Shown: positions 1 through 8,666, counted from the stretch's first letter. The stretch: DNA of 64,000 bases from Ezakiella coagulans (GCF_003096635.1 NZ_QEKV01000001.1:257534-321533); one strand, 5' to 3'. Notes: generated by a model from the letters alone, not told the origin. Made by a program: numbers and translations.

Positions 1-1
1 T

Positions 2-196
2 ATGATATTAGTATTTGAAGACCCAGATACAATGAACAGAAGAGCATCTAGGTGGGAGATTATTATCGTTATATTTGTGTTGATTTATACCATCCATATG
101 ATTCTTTGCCCGAAAGGGTTTGTTTTTACATATAATGAAGCAGACGGAATATATTATGTGGAAACGGAAAATTTGAGATTGGATGATAGGAGATAG
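2..196 (+). CDS. Small single-pass membrane protein, copy 1 of a duplicated pair (5' end uncertain)
   Basis: An ORF of up to 64 residues that opens at the window edge, so the true start may lie upstream. It has one hydrophobic segment at about residues 18-35, followed by a short polar tail with aromatic residues (pattern F-x-Y...Y-x-V-E). The same layout, transmembrane helix then F-x-Y...Y-x-V-E, recurs in the gene at 737-955, so the two look like diverged paralogues. It lies just before the gene at 201 with the spacing seen in the second cassette, which supports a two-gene unit. I do not recognise the family. It could be a small membrane partner of the larger protein downstream. Confidence 0.5.
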   Translation: MILVFEDPDTMNRRASRWEIIIVIFVLIYTIHMILCPKGFVFTYNEADGIYYVETENLRLDDRR

Positions 197-200
197 AGCT

Positions 201-674
201 ATGAATAAAGATATAATAGCTGCCGATATTAGATTATTATGTATTGGTTTTCTATACGCTTTCATTTTGTTTTTAATAACAAATTTCCACACGACTTTCA
301 GGTCGAGAGTTGCGATTGCGGATGTGGAAACGGAAACGATAGAACTTAGCGAAAAAGAAATTGCAGATTTAAAAACTTTGACATACTATTACGACGCGAC
401 TTTGTCAAAGCCTACAAGCAAAGAGAGAGAAAAAAAGGATTGGATCGCTCCGGCAAACGATGCGCTTTTCAGCTCGGTTTTTACGGATATGGACACATTC
501 TTTGAACTCAGAAAAAAATATATATTAAACAAGAAAAATCTTTCAAGGATAAATAATATAATAAAAAAAGCGATTGAAAACTACGATGGAAAGACTATGT
601 CGACTATCAGTTTCGAATATAAGGGATACAAGTTTAAGTTTCCGATAAGTGTTGAGAGAAGTGTTTCAAGATAA
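201..674 (+). CDS. Membrane-anchored unknown protein, copy 1 of a duplicated pair
   Basis: 157 residues from the ATG at 201, which has a TAGGAGA ribosome binding site at 187-193; an in-frame ATG at 183 lies upstream of that site and is less likely. There is one N-terminal transmembrane helix (residues ~10-27), then a soluble, charged domain with the blocks W-I-A-P, F-T-D and ELRKKYIL. A paralogue at 955-1422 carries the same blocks in the same order (W-I-G-P, F-T-D, ELRKKNIL), and both end with a Y-K/D-G-Y-K/E-F-K-F-P motif. The soluble part is probably on the outer face of the membrane. The family is not recognised and no catalytic motif is evident. Confidence 0.7.
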   Translation: MNKDIIAADIRLLCIGFLYAFILFLITNFHTTFRSRVAIADVETETIELSEKEIADLKTLTYYYDATLSKPTSKEREKKDWIAPANDALFSSVFTDMDTFFELRKKYILNKKNLSRINNIIKKAIENYDGKTMSTISFEYKGYKFKFPISVERSVSR

Positions 675-736
675 TGTGTAGTAAATTTAAGAAATCAATT
701 GAATTCGTGATTGAAATTATTTTATGAGGAAGTTAA

Positions 737-955
737 ATGGAGAGTAACAGTTTTGAAAAATTAAAAATGAGGAATGAATGGCTTTTTAGGGATGCGAAAA
801 AAGGATTAAATATTATATATATTCTATTGTCGCTTTTTTATCTAGCAAAACTTGTTTATTTTCTTTGGCAGCCGCTAAGGTTCAGTTACAAAAGTTATTT
901 GAACTACCCGTTCTATGAAGTTGAAGTTTATAGGGATCCAACGAGGCATTTTTAA
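737..955 (+). CDS. Small single-pass membrane protein, copy 2 of a duplicated pair
   Basis: 72 residues, ATG with a GAGGA site at 726-730. There is one hydrophobic helix at about residues 24-42, preceded by a positively charged N-terminus and followed by a tail with an F-x-Y...Y-x-V-E pattern, as in the ORF at the left edge. Its stop codon overlaps the start of the next gene (TAATG), so the two are translationally coupled. The function is unknown. Coupling to the 155-residue protein suggests the two act together in the membrane. Confidence 0.65.
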   Translation: MESNSFEKLKMRNEWLFRDAKKGLNIIYILLSLFYLAKLVYFLWQPLRFSYKSYLNYPFYEVEVYRDPTRHF

Positions 956-1422
956 TGATAAGAAAATTTTTAAAAGATATTATACCGAAAAGTTTTTATG
1001 CTTATCTTTTGATACTCTTTTTCTTTCTTTATGTTACAAATGCACCGGAAACTTTAAACGCGAGCCTTTATTTTAGAGATGTGGAGATGACGGGCGATGA
1101 GTATCGCGATTTGCTTCATGTGATTCTTTACTACAAAGAGATTTGTAAAAATGAATTAAGTGAAGAAAATATTGAAAAAAAGTGGATTGGTCCTAAGAAC
1201 ACAGAGCTTTTCAGCAACGCATTCACGGACAAAGATGTATTTTTGGAACTTCGAAAGAAAAACATATTGAACCGAAAAAATCTACAAGAAATGACGGAAA
1301 TGATGGAAAAAGCGTGGTCACGTTATGACGGTGAAAAAATGTGTACAATAAGTTTTAATTACGATGGTTACGAGTTCAAGTTTCCATATTACCCTGATGA
1401 CAAAATTAGATATTTGAAATAA
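955..1422 (+). CDS. Membrane-anchored unknown protein, copy 2 of a duplicated pair
   Basis: 155 residues with one N-terminal membrane helix (residues ~14-30) and a soluble domain clearly homologous to the protein at 201-674: W-I-G-P, F-S-N-A-F-T-D, ELRKKNIL and the closing Y-D-G-Y-E-F-K-F-P can be aligned without large gaps. It starts within the stop codon of the preceding small gene. A terminator overlaps its stop codon, so the duplicated cassette ends here. The function is unknown. Tandem duplication with divergence would suit an antigenic or specificity function, but that is speculation. Confidence 0.7.
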   Translation: MIRKFLKDIIPKSFYAYLLILFFFLYVTNAPETLNASLYFRDVEMTGDEYRDLLHVILYYKEICKNELSEENIEKKWIGPKNTELFSNAFTDKDVFLELRKKNILNRKNLQEMTEMMEKAWSRYDGEKMCTISFNYDGYEFKFPYYPDDKIRYLK

Positions 1423-1453
1423 ATCTGTTGGAAAATCTCCGACAGATTTTTTG
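1421..1453 (+). terminator. Rho-independent terminator after the duplicated cassette
   Basis: A 12-bp stem (1421-1432 with 1438-1449, one G-U pair) with a 5-nt loop, followed by a T-rich run. It begins inside the stop codon of the upstream gene. Confidence 0.85.
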
Positions 1454-1627
1454 TTGTAAACATTTACAGCTTTAGTCATAACAAAACTATACATTATCGG
1501 GTATATTTAGTATATAAAGAGAATGTTTTTATTAAATTGGGTTTTATTTGTATAAATTTTACATAGTTTTAATATTTGAAGTTTATAATTTTATTGGATA
1601 TAAAATGTAATTTATATGAGGTGGAAT

Positions 1628-2530
1628 ATGAGAAAAATCGCAATCATAGATATCGGTTCAAACACAATAAGGATGTCGCTTTTCAATGTGGAGGGCGAAG
1701 AATTTTACGAGCTTTTAAACAAAAAGACCACGGCAGGGCTTGCAAGTTATGTCAAAAAGGGTTTTCTTTCGAGAGACGGGATTGAAAAGCTTCTTAGAAT
1801 TTTAAACGGTTTAATAAAGACGGCAAAGGTTTTGGGTTTTGAAGAGATAAAAATCTTTGCAACCGCATCTCTTAGAAATATTTTAAATATTGAAGAAGTG
1901 AAGGAAATTTTAAAGAGAGAGATTGACGAGCCGGTTGAGATTGTTTCGGGAGTTGACGAAGCCTATTTCGGTTATTTGGGAGTCAAGGAAAAGTACGATG
2001 TTTCAAGCGGACTTATCGTCGACATCGGCGGCGGTTCTACGGAAATCACCTCGATTGATGCGGGAAAGACGGTATACAACAATTCGATTCCGCTAGGTTC
2101 TTTAAATCTGTTTAAGAAATATAGCTCGGGGATTTTCATTCCGAAGAAAAGCATTAAAAGAGCGGAGAAATATGTCGTAAAAAAATTCGATCCGATTTAC
2201 AGCGAGAATTTAAAAAGCGACGAACTTTATGGAGTCGGCGGAACAATAAGAGCGGTTTCTAATGTGATTATGGAGATGAAGTCGCTCCAATCAAACAAGA
2301 TGATTAAGTCGGAGTTTGTTTTTGAGCTTTACGACAAATTGAAAAAGAAGGACAAAAAAACATATGAATATGTTTTGAAGGTTTCACCTGAAAGAGTTCA
2401 CACAATTTTTCCGGGGACTATAATTTTGATGGAAATTTTAAGGATGTCCGAAGCGAAGACGGTTTATGTCTCGAAGTTCGGCGTTAGAGAAGGAGTTTTG
2501 ACAAATTATTTGAGCGAGGGGAGAAAATGA
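1628..2530 (+). CDS. ppx: Ppx/GppA-family exopolyphosphatase
   Basis: 300 residues from the ATG at 1628, chosen because GAGGTGG at 1618-1624 precedes it; an in-frame ATG at 1616 overlaps that site. The actin-like ATPase fold signature is clear: an N-terminal D-I-G-S-N-T phosphate-binding loop and D-I-G-G-G-S-T-E near residues 138-145. The length matches the short Ppx/GppA phosphatases that lack the extra C-terminal domain. It hydrolyses terminal phosphates of polyphosphate or of pppGpp; sequence alone cannot choose between them. The stop overlaps the polyphosphate kinase start (ATGA), which favours a polyphosphate role in the cytoplasm. Confidence 0.9.
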   Translation: MRKIAIIDIGSNTIRMSLFNVEGEEFYELLNKKTTAGLASYVKKGFLSRDGIEKLLRILNGLIKTAKVLGFEEIKIFATASLRNILNIEEVKEILKREIDEPVEIVSGVDEAYFGYLGVKEKYDVSSGLIVDIGGGSTEITSIDAGKTVYNNSIPLGSLNLFKKYSSGIFIPKKSIKRAEKYVVKKFDPIYSENLKSDELYGVGGTIRAVSNVIMEMKSLQSNKMIKSEFVFELYDKLKKKDKKTYEYVLKVSPERVHTIFPGTIILMEILRMSEAKTVYVSKFGVREGVLTNYLSEGRK

Positions 2531-4698
2531 GCGATATAGATTTAAATGCGAGAGAAAATTTGTATAAGAAGTTACCGAAGATGGAAACCTACACCCAAAA
2601 CAGAGAACTGTCATGGCTAAAGTTCAACGAAAGAGTGCTTGAAGAGGCGACTATAAAAAATGTGCCGATTTACGAAAGACTCAAGTTCATTGCAATTTTC
2701 GTTTCGAATCTCAAGGAGTTTTTTATGGTTCGAATCGGAAGTCTTTCGGATCTTCAAAAACTTAAAGATCCGCCGCGCGATTCGCGCACGAATATGACGC
2801 CGGAAGAGCAACACGAAGCATGTTTGGATGCGGTGAGACGACTCTACGGTCTGAAGGACAATGTTTTTTTCGATGTGGAAAATGAGCTTAGAAAATACGA
2901 CATTCAAAATGTTTCGTTTGAGGAGCTCACGGAAGATGAAAAGAAGTATGTGCTGAAACTTTTCAAATCGCGAATTGAGCCGATTTTAAGTCCGATGGTA
3001 ATTGCAAGAAGTCACCCATTTCCATTTCTTGAAAACAATGAACTCTATATTACCTGCGAGCTGAAATCGCCTGTTGAAGAAAAAGGGACTTTCGGAATTT
3101 TAAATATTCCGGAAACGCTGCCGAAGTTTTTTAAGTTGGGCACCGAAGGCACGAGATATATTTTGACAGAAAATATAGTTTTAAATTTTTTGGACAAGCT
3201 CTATACGGAGTTTAAAATCGAGGACAAGTGCGTTATAAGCGCTACGAGAAACACTGACCTCACGATTGATGACGAGGAAGTCGGCGAGGAAGAGTATGTA
3301 ACGCAGATGAGAAATATTTTGAAAAAAAGAAAGAGACTCGGATGCGTAAGGATGACTTCTTCAAAAGAGCTGAGTCCGAGAATGAAAAAATTTTTTATGT
3401 CAAATCTCGACATAAAAGAAAACGAAATTTTTGTCACAAAAACTCCGCTCAATATGGACTATGCTTTTAAACTTTCGAGCATAATCGACGAGGAGACTTT
3501 GAAAAAAGTTTCATATCCTCCATTTAAAGGCGGCCTTAACAGTGCGATAAAACCGACAGAACCGATTATTTCGCAAGTGATGGACAAGGACTTTCTCTTT
3601 TTCTATCCGTACGACAGCATGGAGCAGTTTATTAAGATTTTGGAAGAGGCGGCGAACGACCCGGATGTTTTATCCATAAAGATTACGATTTACAGGCTCT
3701 CGAAAAATTCAAAAGTTGTTCAAAATCTTGTGCGCGCAGCGGAAAATGGAAAAGATGTGACGGTTCTTATGGAGCTTCGGGCGAGATTTGACGAAAAGAA
3801 CAATATCGACTACAGCGAAGAACTTTTCAATGCGGGCTGCAATGTTCTTTATGGTACGGAAGGTTTTAAAGTGCACTCTAAAATCTGCCTTATAACAAAA
3901 AGGGCGAAATCCGGAGAGCCTATTTATATAACGCAAATCGGAACGGGAAACTACAACGAGTCGACGTCGAAACTCTACACCGACATCAGCTTCGTCACAT
4001 CGGACAAAGCGATTGGAGAGGATGCAACGCAGTTTTTTAAGAATATGTGTCTCGGAAAACTTGACGGCGTTTACAATAAACTTTTGCAGTCGCCGTCAAC
4101 GGTAAGGTCATCGATCATAGATATGATTTTTGAGGAAATCGAAAAGGGAGCAAAGGGAAGAATCTTTATGAAGATGAACAGCTTCACTGACCGCGAAGTG
4201 ATTCGTGCGCTTGCGCTCGCATCGATGATGGGTGTGCAAATACGACTCATGATAAGGGGAATTTGCTCAATCGTTCCGGGCATTCAGAATGTGACGGAAA
4301 ATATAGAAGTTCGAAGCATTGTCGGAAGATTTCTCGAGCATTCGAGAATTTATAAATTCGGCGAGGGAAGTGATGAAAAAATCTACATCGGCTCCGCAGA
4401 TATGATGACTAGAAATACAATTCGAAGAGTCGAGATTTTGACTCCGATTGAAGCACCGTATTTAAAAAACAGACTGAACGGATTTATCGAAAGACAATGG
4501 AAAGACACCGAAAACGCAAGGCGTTTAAAAAACGACGGTCAATATGATATAATATATAGAGAAGTTTCTGAAGTGCCATTTAATTCGCACAAGAAAGAGA
4601 TGGAAATAAGCATGAACGGCAAATATGAGGAGCCGGTCAAGCTCAGTTTCATAGAGAAAATCACTAAATTTCTGAGAGATGAAGGGTGGATCAGATGA
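2527..4698 (+). CDS. ppk1: Polyphosphate kinase 1
   Basis: 723 residues, the usual length for PPK1, which reversibly polymerises the gamma-phosphate of ATP into polyphosphate. The N-terminal N-R-E-L-S-W-L-x-F-N motif is intact, as are both phospholipase-D-like catalytic histidines: H~450 in V-H-S-K and H~605 in L-E-H-S-R. The start overlaps the ppx stop by 4 bases (ATGA), and the stop overlaps the following ATPase start in the same way. Synthesis and breakdown enzymes are therefore made from one message. There is nothing odd in the protein itself. Confidence 0.96.
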   Translation: MSDIDLNARENLYKKLPKMETYTQNRELSWLKFNERVLEEATIKNVPIYERLKFIAIFVSNLKEFFMVRIGSLSDLQKLKDPPRDSRTNMTPEEQHEACLDAVRRLYGLKDNVFFDVENELRKYDIQNVSFEELTEDEKKYVLKLFKSRIEPILSPMVIARSHPFPFLENNELYITCELKSPVEEKGTFGILNIPETLPKFFKLGTEGTRYILTENIVLNFLDKLYTEFKIEDKCVISATRNTDLTIDDEEVGEEEYVTQMRNILKKRKRLGCVRMTSSKELSPRMKKFFMSNLDIKENEIFVTKTPLNMDYAFKLSSIIDEETLKKVSYPPFKGGLNSAIKPTEPIISQVMDKDFLFFYPYDSMEQFIKILEEAANDPDVLSIKITIYRLSKNSKVVQNLVRAAENGKDVTVLMELRARFDEKNNIDYSEELFNAGCNVLYGTEGFKVHSKICLITKRAKSGEPIYITQIGTGNYNESTSKLYTDISFVTSDKAIGEDATQFFKNMCLGKLDGVYNKLLQSPSTVRSSIIDMIFEEIEKGAKGRIFMKMNSFTDREVIRALALASMMGVQIRLMIRGICSIVPGIQNVTENIEVRSIVGRFLEHSRIYKFGEGSDEKIYIGSADMMTRNTIRRVEILTPIEAPYLKNRLNGFIERQWKDTENARRLKNDGQYDIIYREVSEVPFNSHKKEMEISMNGKYEEPVKLSFIEKITKFLRDEGWIR

Positions 4699-5636
4699 GG
4701 ATAAAACTCGAAAATATTACGAAGATTGACAAAGCGGACGTTGTTGTCGACGGAATAACCGTCATTGCCGGCGAAAACAGTTCGGGAAAGAGTACGGTCG
4801 GACGTGTGCTTTACAGCATTTTCGACTGTGGACGAAAGCCAACGGGCGAGATGATAGAAAATAGAATTTCGGACGAATTTAACGGTGCGGTTTACAATTT
4901 CAATGCAAAAAATGACGGTAAGATAATTTTTTCGGCGGAACATATTGAAGGGGAAATCGATGTGACGGAGTCGAAAATCGAGGCGAGAATTGATGGAGAA
5001 AACAATTATCACTCGATTTATCTTGACGACCCGCATATTTTGGACGTGCCGATGAATTCAATTGAACATTTGGAATCGTTTTATCCGAAACACAGAATCG
5101 ATTTGCAAAAAAAGCTAGTTTCAAAAAACAAAACTGTCGACGGGAGCGAAATTCCCGGACGAATTTATGAAAAAGTTGAGGGAACGCTCGCCGAAAGGGA
5201 TGGACGTTTTTGGTATGAAACAAAAAACAAAAAGACTGTGGACATAAGAAACACCTCGTCGGGAGTGAAGACGCTTTTGATTGTTGCACGCTTGATTGAA
5301 AACGGTTGGATTGATGAAAATACTATTATAGTTTTGGACGAGCCGGAAATTCATCTTCATCCGGAGTGGCAACTCTTTTTTGCAAAAATCATTGTCGAGA
5401 TAAATAAAACGATGAAGAGCAAAATTGTTTTAAACACGCACAGCCCGTATCTTTTGAATGCAATCGAAGTATATTCCGAGAAAAATGATATTTATAAAAA
5501 TTTGAAATTCTATTTCAGCGAAAATGAGGGGAATTTCGCAATAATAAGAGACTATACCGAAAACGTCGAGAAGATTTATAAGAAACTTGTAAATCCGTTT
5601 TTAAAACTTGACGATGAGGCATATCGAGATGAATAA
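4695..5636 (+). CDS. AAA/ABC-type ATPase (AAA_21-like, OLD/SMC-related)
   Basis: 313 residues from the ATG at 4695 (GAAGGG upstream; ATGA overlap with ppk1). It has a Walker A motif G-E-N-S-S-G-K-S-T at residues 26-34, an ABC-signature-like S-S-G-V-K-T near 186, a Walker B L-D-E-P-E-I-H-L-H-P-E-W near 212-223 and a switch histidine in N-T-H-S-P-Y-L-L. This is the compact 'predicted ATPase' type common in defence and toxin-like pairs, without a fused nuclease domain. The stop codon lies inside the start of the next gene, so the two are tightly coupled. The substrate is unknown. Its position behind ppx-ppk could be chance operon sharing or a functional link. Confidence 0.85.
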   Translation: MRIKLENITKIDKADVVVDGITVIAGENSSGKSTVGRVLYSIFDCGRKPTGEMIENRISDEFNGAVYNFNAKNDGKIIFSAEHIEGEIDVTESKIEARIDGENNYHSIYLDDPHILDVPMNSIEHLESFYPKHRIDLQKKLVSKNKTVDGSEIPGRIYEKVEGTLAERDGRFWYETKNKKTVDIRNTSSGVKTLLIVARLIENGWIDENTIIVLDEPEIHLHPEWQLFFAKIIVEINKTMKSKIVLNTHSPYLLNAIEVYSEKNDIYKNLKFYFSENEGNFAIIRDYTENVEKIYKKLVNPFLKLDDEAYRDE

Positions 5637-6189
5637 TTTATTTAAAAAACATCTACGTACTTTGAAACTCATCTCCGTGGACAACCACAACCCTTCCGAT
5701 GTCGAATATATGACTGAGTCGGAATATGTTGCGATTGATTTCGATGCGGTTAAGGACGACTACGTGATGAGACTCGACACTTATGTAAATCCGAAAAGCA
5801 TCGATGCGCTCGTTTTTCACGAAAACCACGCGACAATGATTGAATTTAAAAACGGCATTGTGGATAAGGCTTTAATAAACTCGATCATTGACAAGATGCT
5901 AAATTCCGTGATTATGTACACGGACATCACGGGCGAAACAATTGCACACTCGAGAGAAAATGTGGATTTTATTCTCGTTTATAACTACGAGAAAAATCCG
6001 TTCAATATAAAAGAATATCGCCAAAACAGATACAGAGATGCATTTGTTCGAAAACTTTCCGACAAGGCGAAGGAGAGATACACACAATTCGGACTCGCAA
6101 GATATGAGGGTTACATCTTCAGACATGTCTACACATACTCAAAGCGTGATTTTAAAAATGAATTTACTGATAAACTCGAAGACCAATAG
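5629..6189 (+). CDS. Unknown protein with PD-(D/E)XK-like nuclease motif, partner of the ATPase
   Basis: 186 residues from the ATG at 5629 (GAGG at 5616-5619), overlapping the ATPase gene by 8 bases. An in-frame ATG at 5614 is also possible. The centre reads S-I-D-A-L-V-F, then 13 residues after that Asp M-I-E-F-K-N-G. D59...E72-x-K74 at the ends of hydrophobic strands is the classic spacing of a PD-(D/E)XK active site. The rest is charged and cytoplasmic, with no membrane segment. A DNA- or RNA-cleaving role paired with the ATPase is inferred. I do not recognise a named family, and a non-catalytic relative is possible. Confidence 0.65.
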   Translation: MNNLFKKHLRTLKLISVDNHNPSDVEYMTESEYVAIDFDAVKDDYVMRLDTYVNPKSIDALVFHENHATMIEFKNGIVDKALINSIIDKMLNSVIMYTDITGETIAHSRENVDFILVYNYEKNPFNIKEYRQNRYRDAFVRKLSDKAKERYTQFGLARYEGYIFRHVYTYSKRDFKNEFTDKLEDQ

Positions 6190-6209
6190 CCGATTGGTCT
6201 TTTATTATT
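6179..6209 (+). terminator. Terminator of the ppx-ppk-ATPase operon
   Basis: A perfect 9-bp stem (6179-6187 with 6193-6201), a 5-base loop and a T-rich tail. The stem overlaps the stop codon of the upstream gene. Confidence 0.88.
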
Positions 6210-6247
6210 TTACAAAATAAGTTATAATGTATAAGAGGTGAAATATT

Positions 6248-7339
6248 TTGAAACTTGGTATTGTAGGGCTTCCAAATGTTGGAAAGAGTACCCTTTTTAA
6301 TGCAATTACAAATAATAAGGCGGATGCACAAAACTATCCGTTCTGTACGATAGACCCGAACGTCGGTGCGGTAAACGTTCCGGACGAAAGGCTCGATGTG
6401 CTTTCAAAGCTTAACAATTCTAAAAAGATTGTGCCGGCAGTTATTGAATTTTACGACATTGCCGGGCTCGTCAGAGGTGCGAGCAAGGGAGAAGGGCTCG
6501 GAAATAAATTTTTGAGCCACATAAGAAGCGTGGATGCAATTGTTCACGTTTTAAGAGCATTTGATGACGAAAACATTGTGCACGTCGACGGAAGTGTCGA
6601 CCCGGTTCGTGACATCGAAACGATTGACACTGAACTTTTACTTGCGGATATGCAAATGATTGAAAATATTCTTCCGAAGTTCGAAAAGCAAGCGAGAGCA
6701 GACAAGAGTCTCAAATCGGAGCTTGAAGTTTTGGAAAAAGTAAATGAATGTTTGAACAACACGAAGCCGGTGAGAAGTCTCGGATTAAATGAAGATGAAA
6801 AGAAAGTTTTGGCGGGCTACCAATTTTTGACTGCAAAACCGCTCATTTATGTTGCAAATGTGAGCTACGATGATTTGGTTTCGGGCGACAACAAATATGT
6901 CGATGCAATCAGAGAATACGCTTCAAATACGGGCGAAGAAGTTTTGACTGTCTCCGTAAAAATCGAAGAAGAGCTGAGCGAACTTTCAAATGATGAAAAG
7001 AAAGAGTTCTTGAGCGAAATGGGTCTAAAGGAATCGGGACTCGACAAACTTGTCAAGGCAAGCTACAAAACGCTCGGACTCATGAGCTTTTTGACCACAG
7101 GTGAACAGGAAACAAGAGCTTGGACAATCAAGCAAAACACAAGGGCACAAGACGCTGCAGGAAAGATTCACTCGGACATCGCACGCGGATTTATTCGTGC
7201 GGAAATCGTGAACTACGACACTCTTGTCGAACTCGGCGGTTCGCTTGTTAAGGCGAGAGAAGAAGGAAAAGTTCGTCTCGAAGGCAAGGACTACATCATG
7301 CAGGAAGGCGACGTCGTTCTCTTCAGGTTTAATGTTTAA
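6248..7339 (+). CDS. ychF: Redox-regulated ATPase YchF (OLA1/Obg family)
   Basis: 363 residues, full length. TTG start at 6248 with GAGGTG at 6236-6241. The G1 loop G-L-P-N-V-G-K-S-T is at residues 7-15, the G3-like F-Y-D-I-A-G-L-V-R-G-A follows near 68, and there is a C-terminal TGS domain with R-G-F-I-R-A-E. YchF binds ATP rather than GTP and associates with ribosomes, with roles in stress and redox response. A likely promoter -10 (TATAAT, 6223-6228) sits just upstream. Its stop overlaps the next start by one base, so the deacetylase may be co-transcribed. Confidence 0.95.
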   Translation: MKLGIVGLPNVGKSTLFNAITNNKADAQNYPFCTIDPNVGAVNVPDERLDVLSKLNNSKKIVPAVIEFYDIAGLVRGASKGEGLGNKFLSHIRSVDAIVHVLRAFDDENIVHVDGSVDPVRDIETIDTELLLADMQMIENILPKFEKQARADKSLKSELEVLEKVNECLNNTKPVRSLGLNEDEKKVLAGYQFLTAKPLIYVANVSYDDLVSGDNKYVDAIREYASNTGEEVLTVSVKIEEELSELSNDEKKEFLSEMGLKESGLDKLVKASYKTLGLMSFLTTGEQETRAWTIKQNTRAQDAAGKIHSDIARGFIRAEIVNYDTLVELGGSLVKAREEGKVRLEGKDYIMQEGDVVLFRFNV

Positions 7340-8619
7340 TGAAAAGAAAATTTTTAGTATTATTGTGCACGATTTCGGTTATTTTTTCGGGATGCAGTAT
7401 CGTTGAGGAATACGGCAGAGGAACGCTTGAAAATAAAGAGATAAAAAAAGCGGACGAGATGTCACCGATTTTGGATGACGAAAATGACGTGACTGACGGC
7501 GAAGCAAATGATGAATCAAATGTAGATACAAATGTGGATTCAAATTCAGATTCGAAAGAAACCGCAAAAGCCGATGTTGAAACGCCGAAAAAAGACGAAA
7601 CCACGACAAATGAATCGAAAGAAGATAAAAAATCCGAAGTTCAAACTAAAAAAGAAACCGAGGAAAAGAAATCTGAAGACTCGAAAAAAGATGAAAAGTC
7701 GGATGTAGAGAATAAAAAGACTGACGACAAAACAACTGATAAGAAGGCCGACGAAAAGAAAAATGTAAACAAGGATACAAATAAAGCGGCCGACAAAAAT
7801 GAGGATAAAAAAGATGAAACTGTAGATTTGGTTTCGTCAAAAAAAGACGACACTCCTGCAGAACCGGTCAAAAACGAAGAACCGGTCAAAAAGGAATCGG
7901 GCGACTATGCTTCGCTTTCAAACGAAAAAGCGGGTTGGTGGTTCAATCCGAAAAAGGCAGGTGGAAACGGCAAGAGCACAATTCCTGAAAAGACGTCAAA
8001 TCTTTTAAACAAATACAACGGAATCTGGCAGGCGAAAACCGACGAGAAAGTACTGTATCTCACGTTCGACGAGGGTTATGAATTTAACAACAACACCGCG
8101 AAAATTTTGGACACACTAAAAGCGAAAGGTGTAAAGGCAGCGTTTTTCGTCACGGGAGCATATGTAAAATCGAATCTCGACCTTGTGAATCGAATGGCGA
8201 ACGAGGGACATCTCGTTTGCAACCACTCGGTCAACCACTTGAACCAAGTTGAGGCGATAAAAAATCCGAAAAAGCTCGAGGACGATATTACGGGTCTTCA
8301 AACTCTTTACAAAGAGAAAACAGGAAACAATCTTGCAAGTTTTATGAGACCGCCGGAAGGTGTCTACAGCGAAAGAACGCTCAAATTTATAAACGATATG
8401 GGCTATCGACCTGTGTTTTGGAGCTTCGCATACAAAGACTGGCTACGCGACAATCAACCCGACAAAAAATTCGCAATTGAAAAAATAACCGGACAATTTC
8501 ATCCGGGAAGCGTACTTCTTTTGCACGCCGTTTCAAACACAAACGCGGAGATTTTGGGAGAGATTATTGACAAAGCTGTGAATATGGGTTATAGATTCGG
8601 AAGCTTATACGAATTGTAA
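7339..8619 (+). CDS. Lipoprotein polysaccharide deacetylase, PdaA-like, with long charged linker
   Basis: 426 residues. The N-terminus is a lipoprotein signal with lipobox Cys19 (F-S-G-C). Residues ~30-195 are low-complexity Lys/Asp/Glu, a likely wall-spanning spacer. Residues ~235-425 form a NodB deacetylase domain: T-F-D-E-G-Y-E, the zinc pair in N-H-S-V-N-H, and R-P-P-E-G-V-Y. These motifs fit the PdaA type, which in sporulating bacilli removes acetyl groups from muramic acid to make the delta-lactam of cortex peptidoglycan. Here it is presumably anchored to the outer membrane face and acts on wall glycan. Its start overlaps the ychF stop. The exact substrate (MurNAc or GlcNAc) cannot be read from sequence. 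Confidence 0.85.
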   Translation: MKRKFLVLLCTISVIFSGCSIVEEYGRGTLENKEIKKADEMSPILDDENDVTDGEANDESNVDTNVDSNSDSKETAKADVETPKKDETTTNESKEDKKSEVQTKKETEEKKSEDSKKDEKSDVENKKTDDKTTDKKADEKKNVNKDTNKAADKNEDKKDETVDLVSSKKDDTPAEPVKNEEPVKKESGDYASLSNEKAGWWFNPKKAGGNGKSTIPEKTSNLLNKYNGIWQAKTDEKVLYLTFDEGYEFNNNTAKILDTLKAKGVKAAFFVTGAYVKSNLDLVNRMANEGHLVCNHSVNHLNQVEAIKNPKKLEDDITGLQTLYKEKTGNNLASFMRPPEGVYSERTLKFINDMGYRPVFWSFAYKDWLRDNQPDKKFAIEKITGQFHPGSVLLLHAVSNTNAEILGEIIDKAVNMGYRFGSLYEL

Positions 8620-8625
8620 AATACA

Positions 8626-8664
8626 CTGACATTTGAAATTGAAAATTTCAAGTGTCAGTTTTTT
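8626..8664 (+). terminator. Terminator after the deacetylase gene
   Basis: A 15-bp stem (8626-8640 with 8644-8658, one G-U pair), a 3-base loop and six T's. Confidence 0.9.
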
Positions 8665-8666
8665 AT

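Noticed and set aside
4686-4694. GTG start for the AAA ATPase
   Set aside because: The ATG at 4695 gives the usual N-terminus, has GAAGGG before it and an ATGA overlap with ppk1, like its neighbours.
7329-7889. Minus-strand ORFs rich in Ser/Phe opposite the deacetylase gene
   Set aside because: They are shadows of the Lys/Asp/Glu low-complexity linker in the sense strand.
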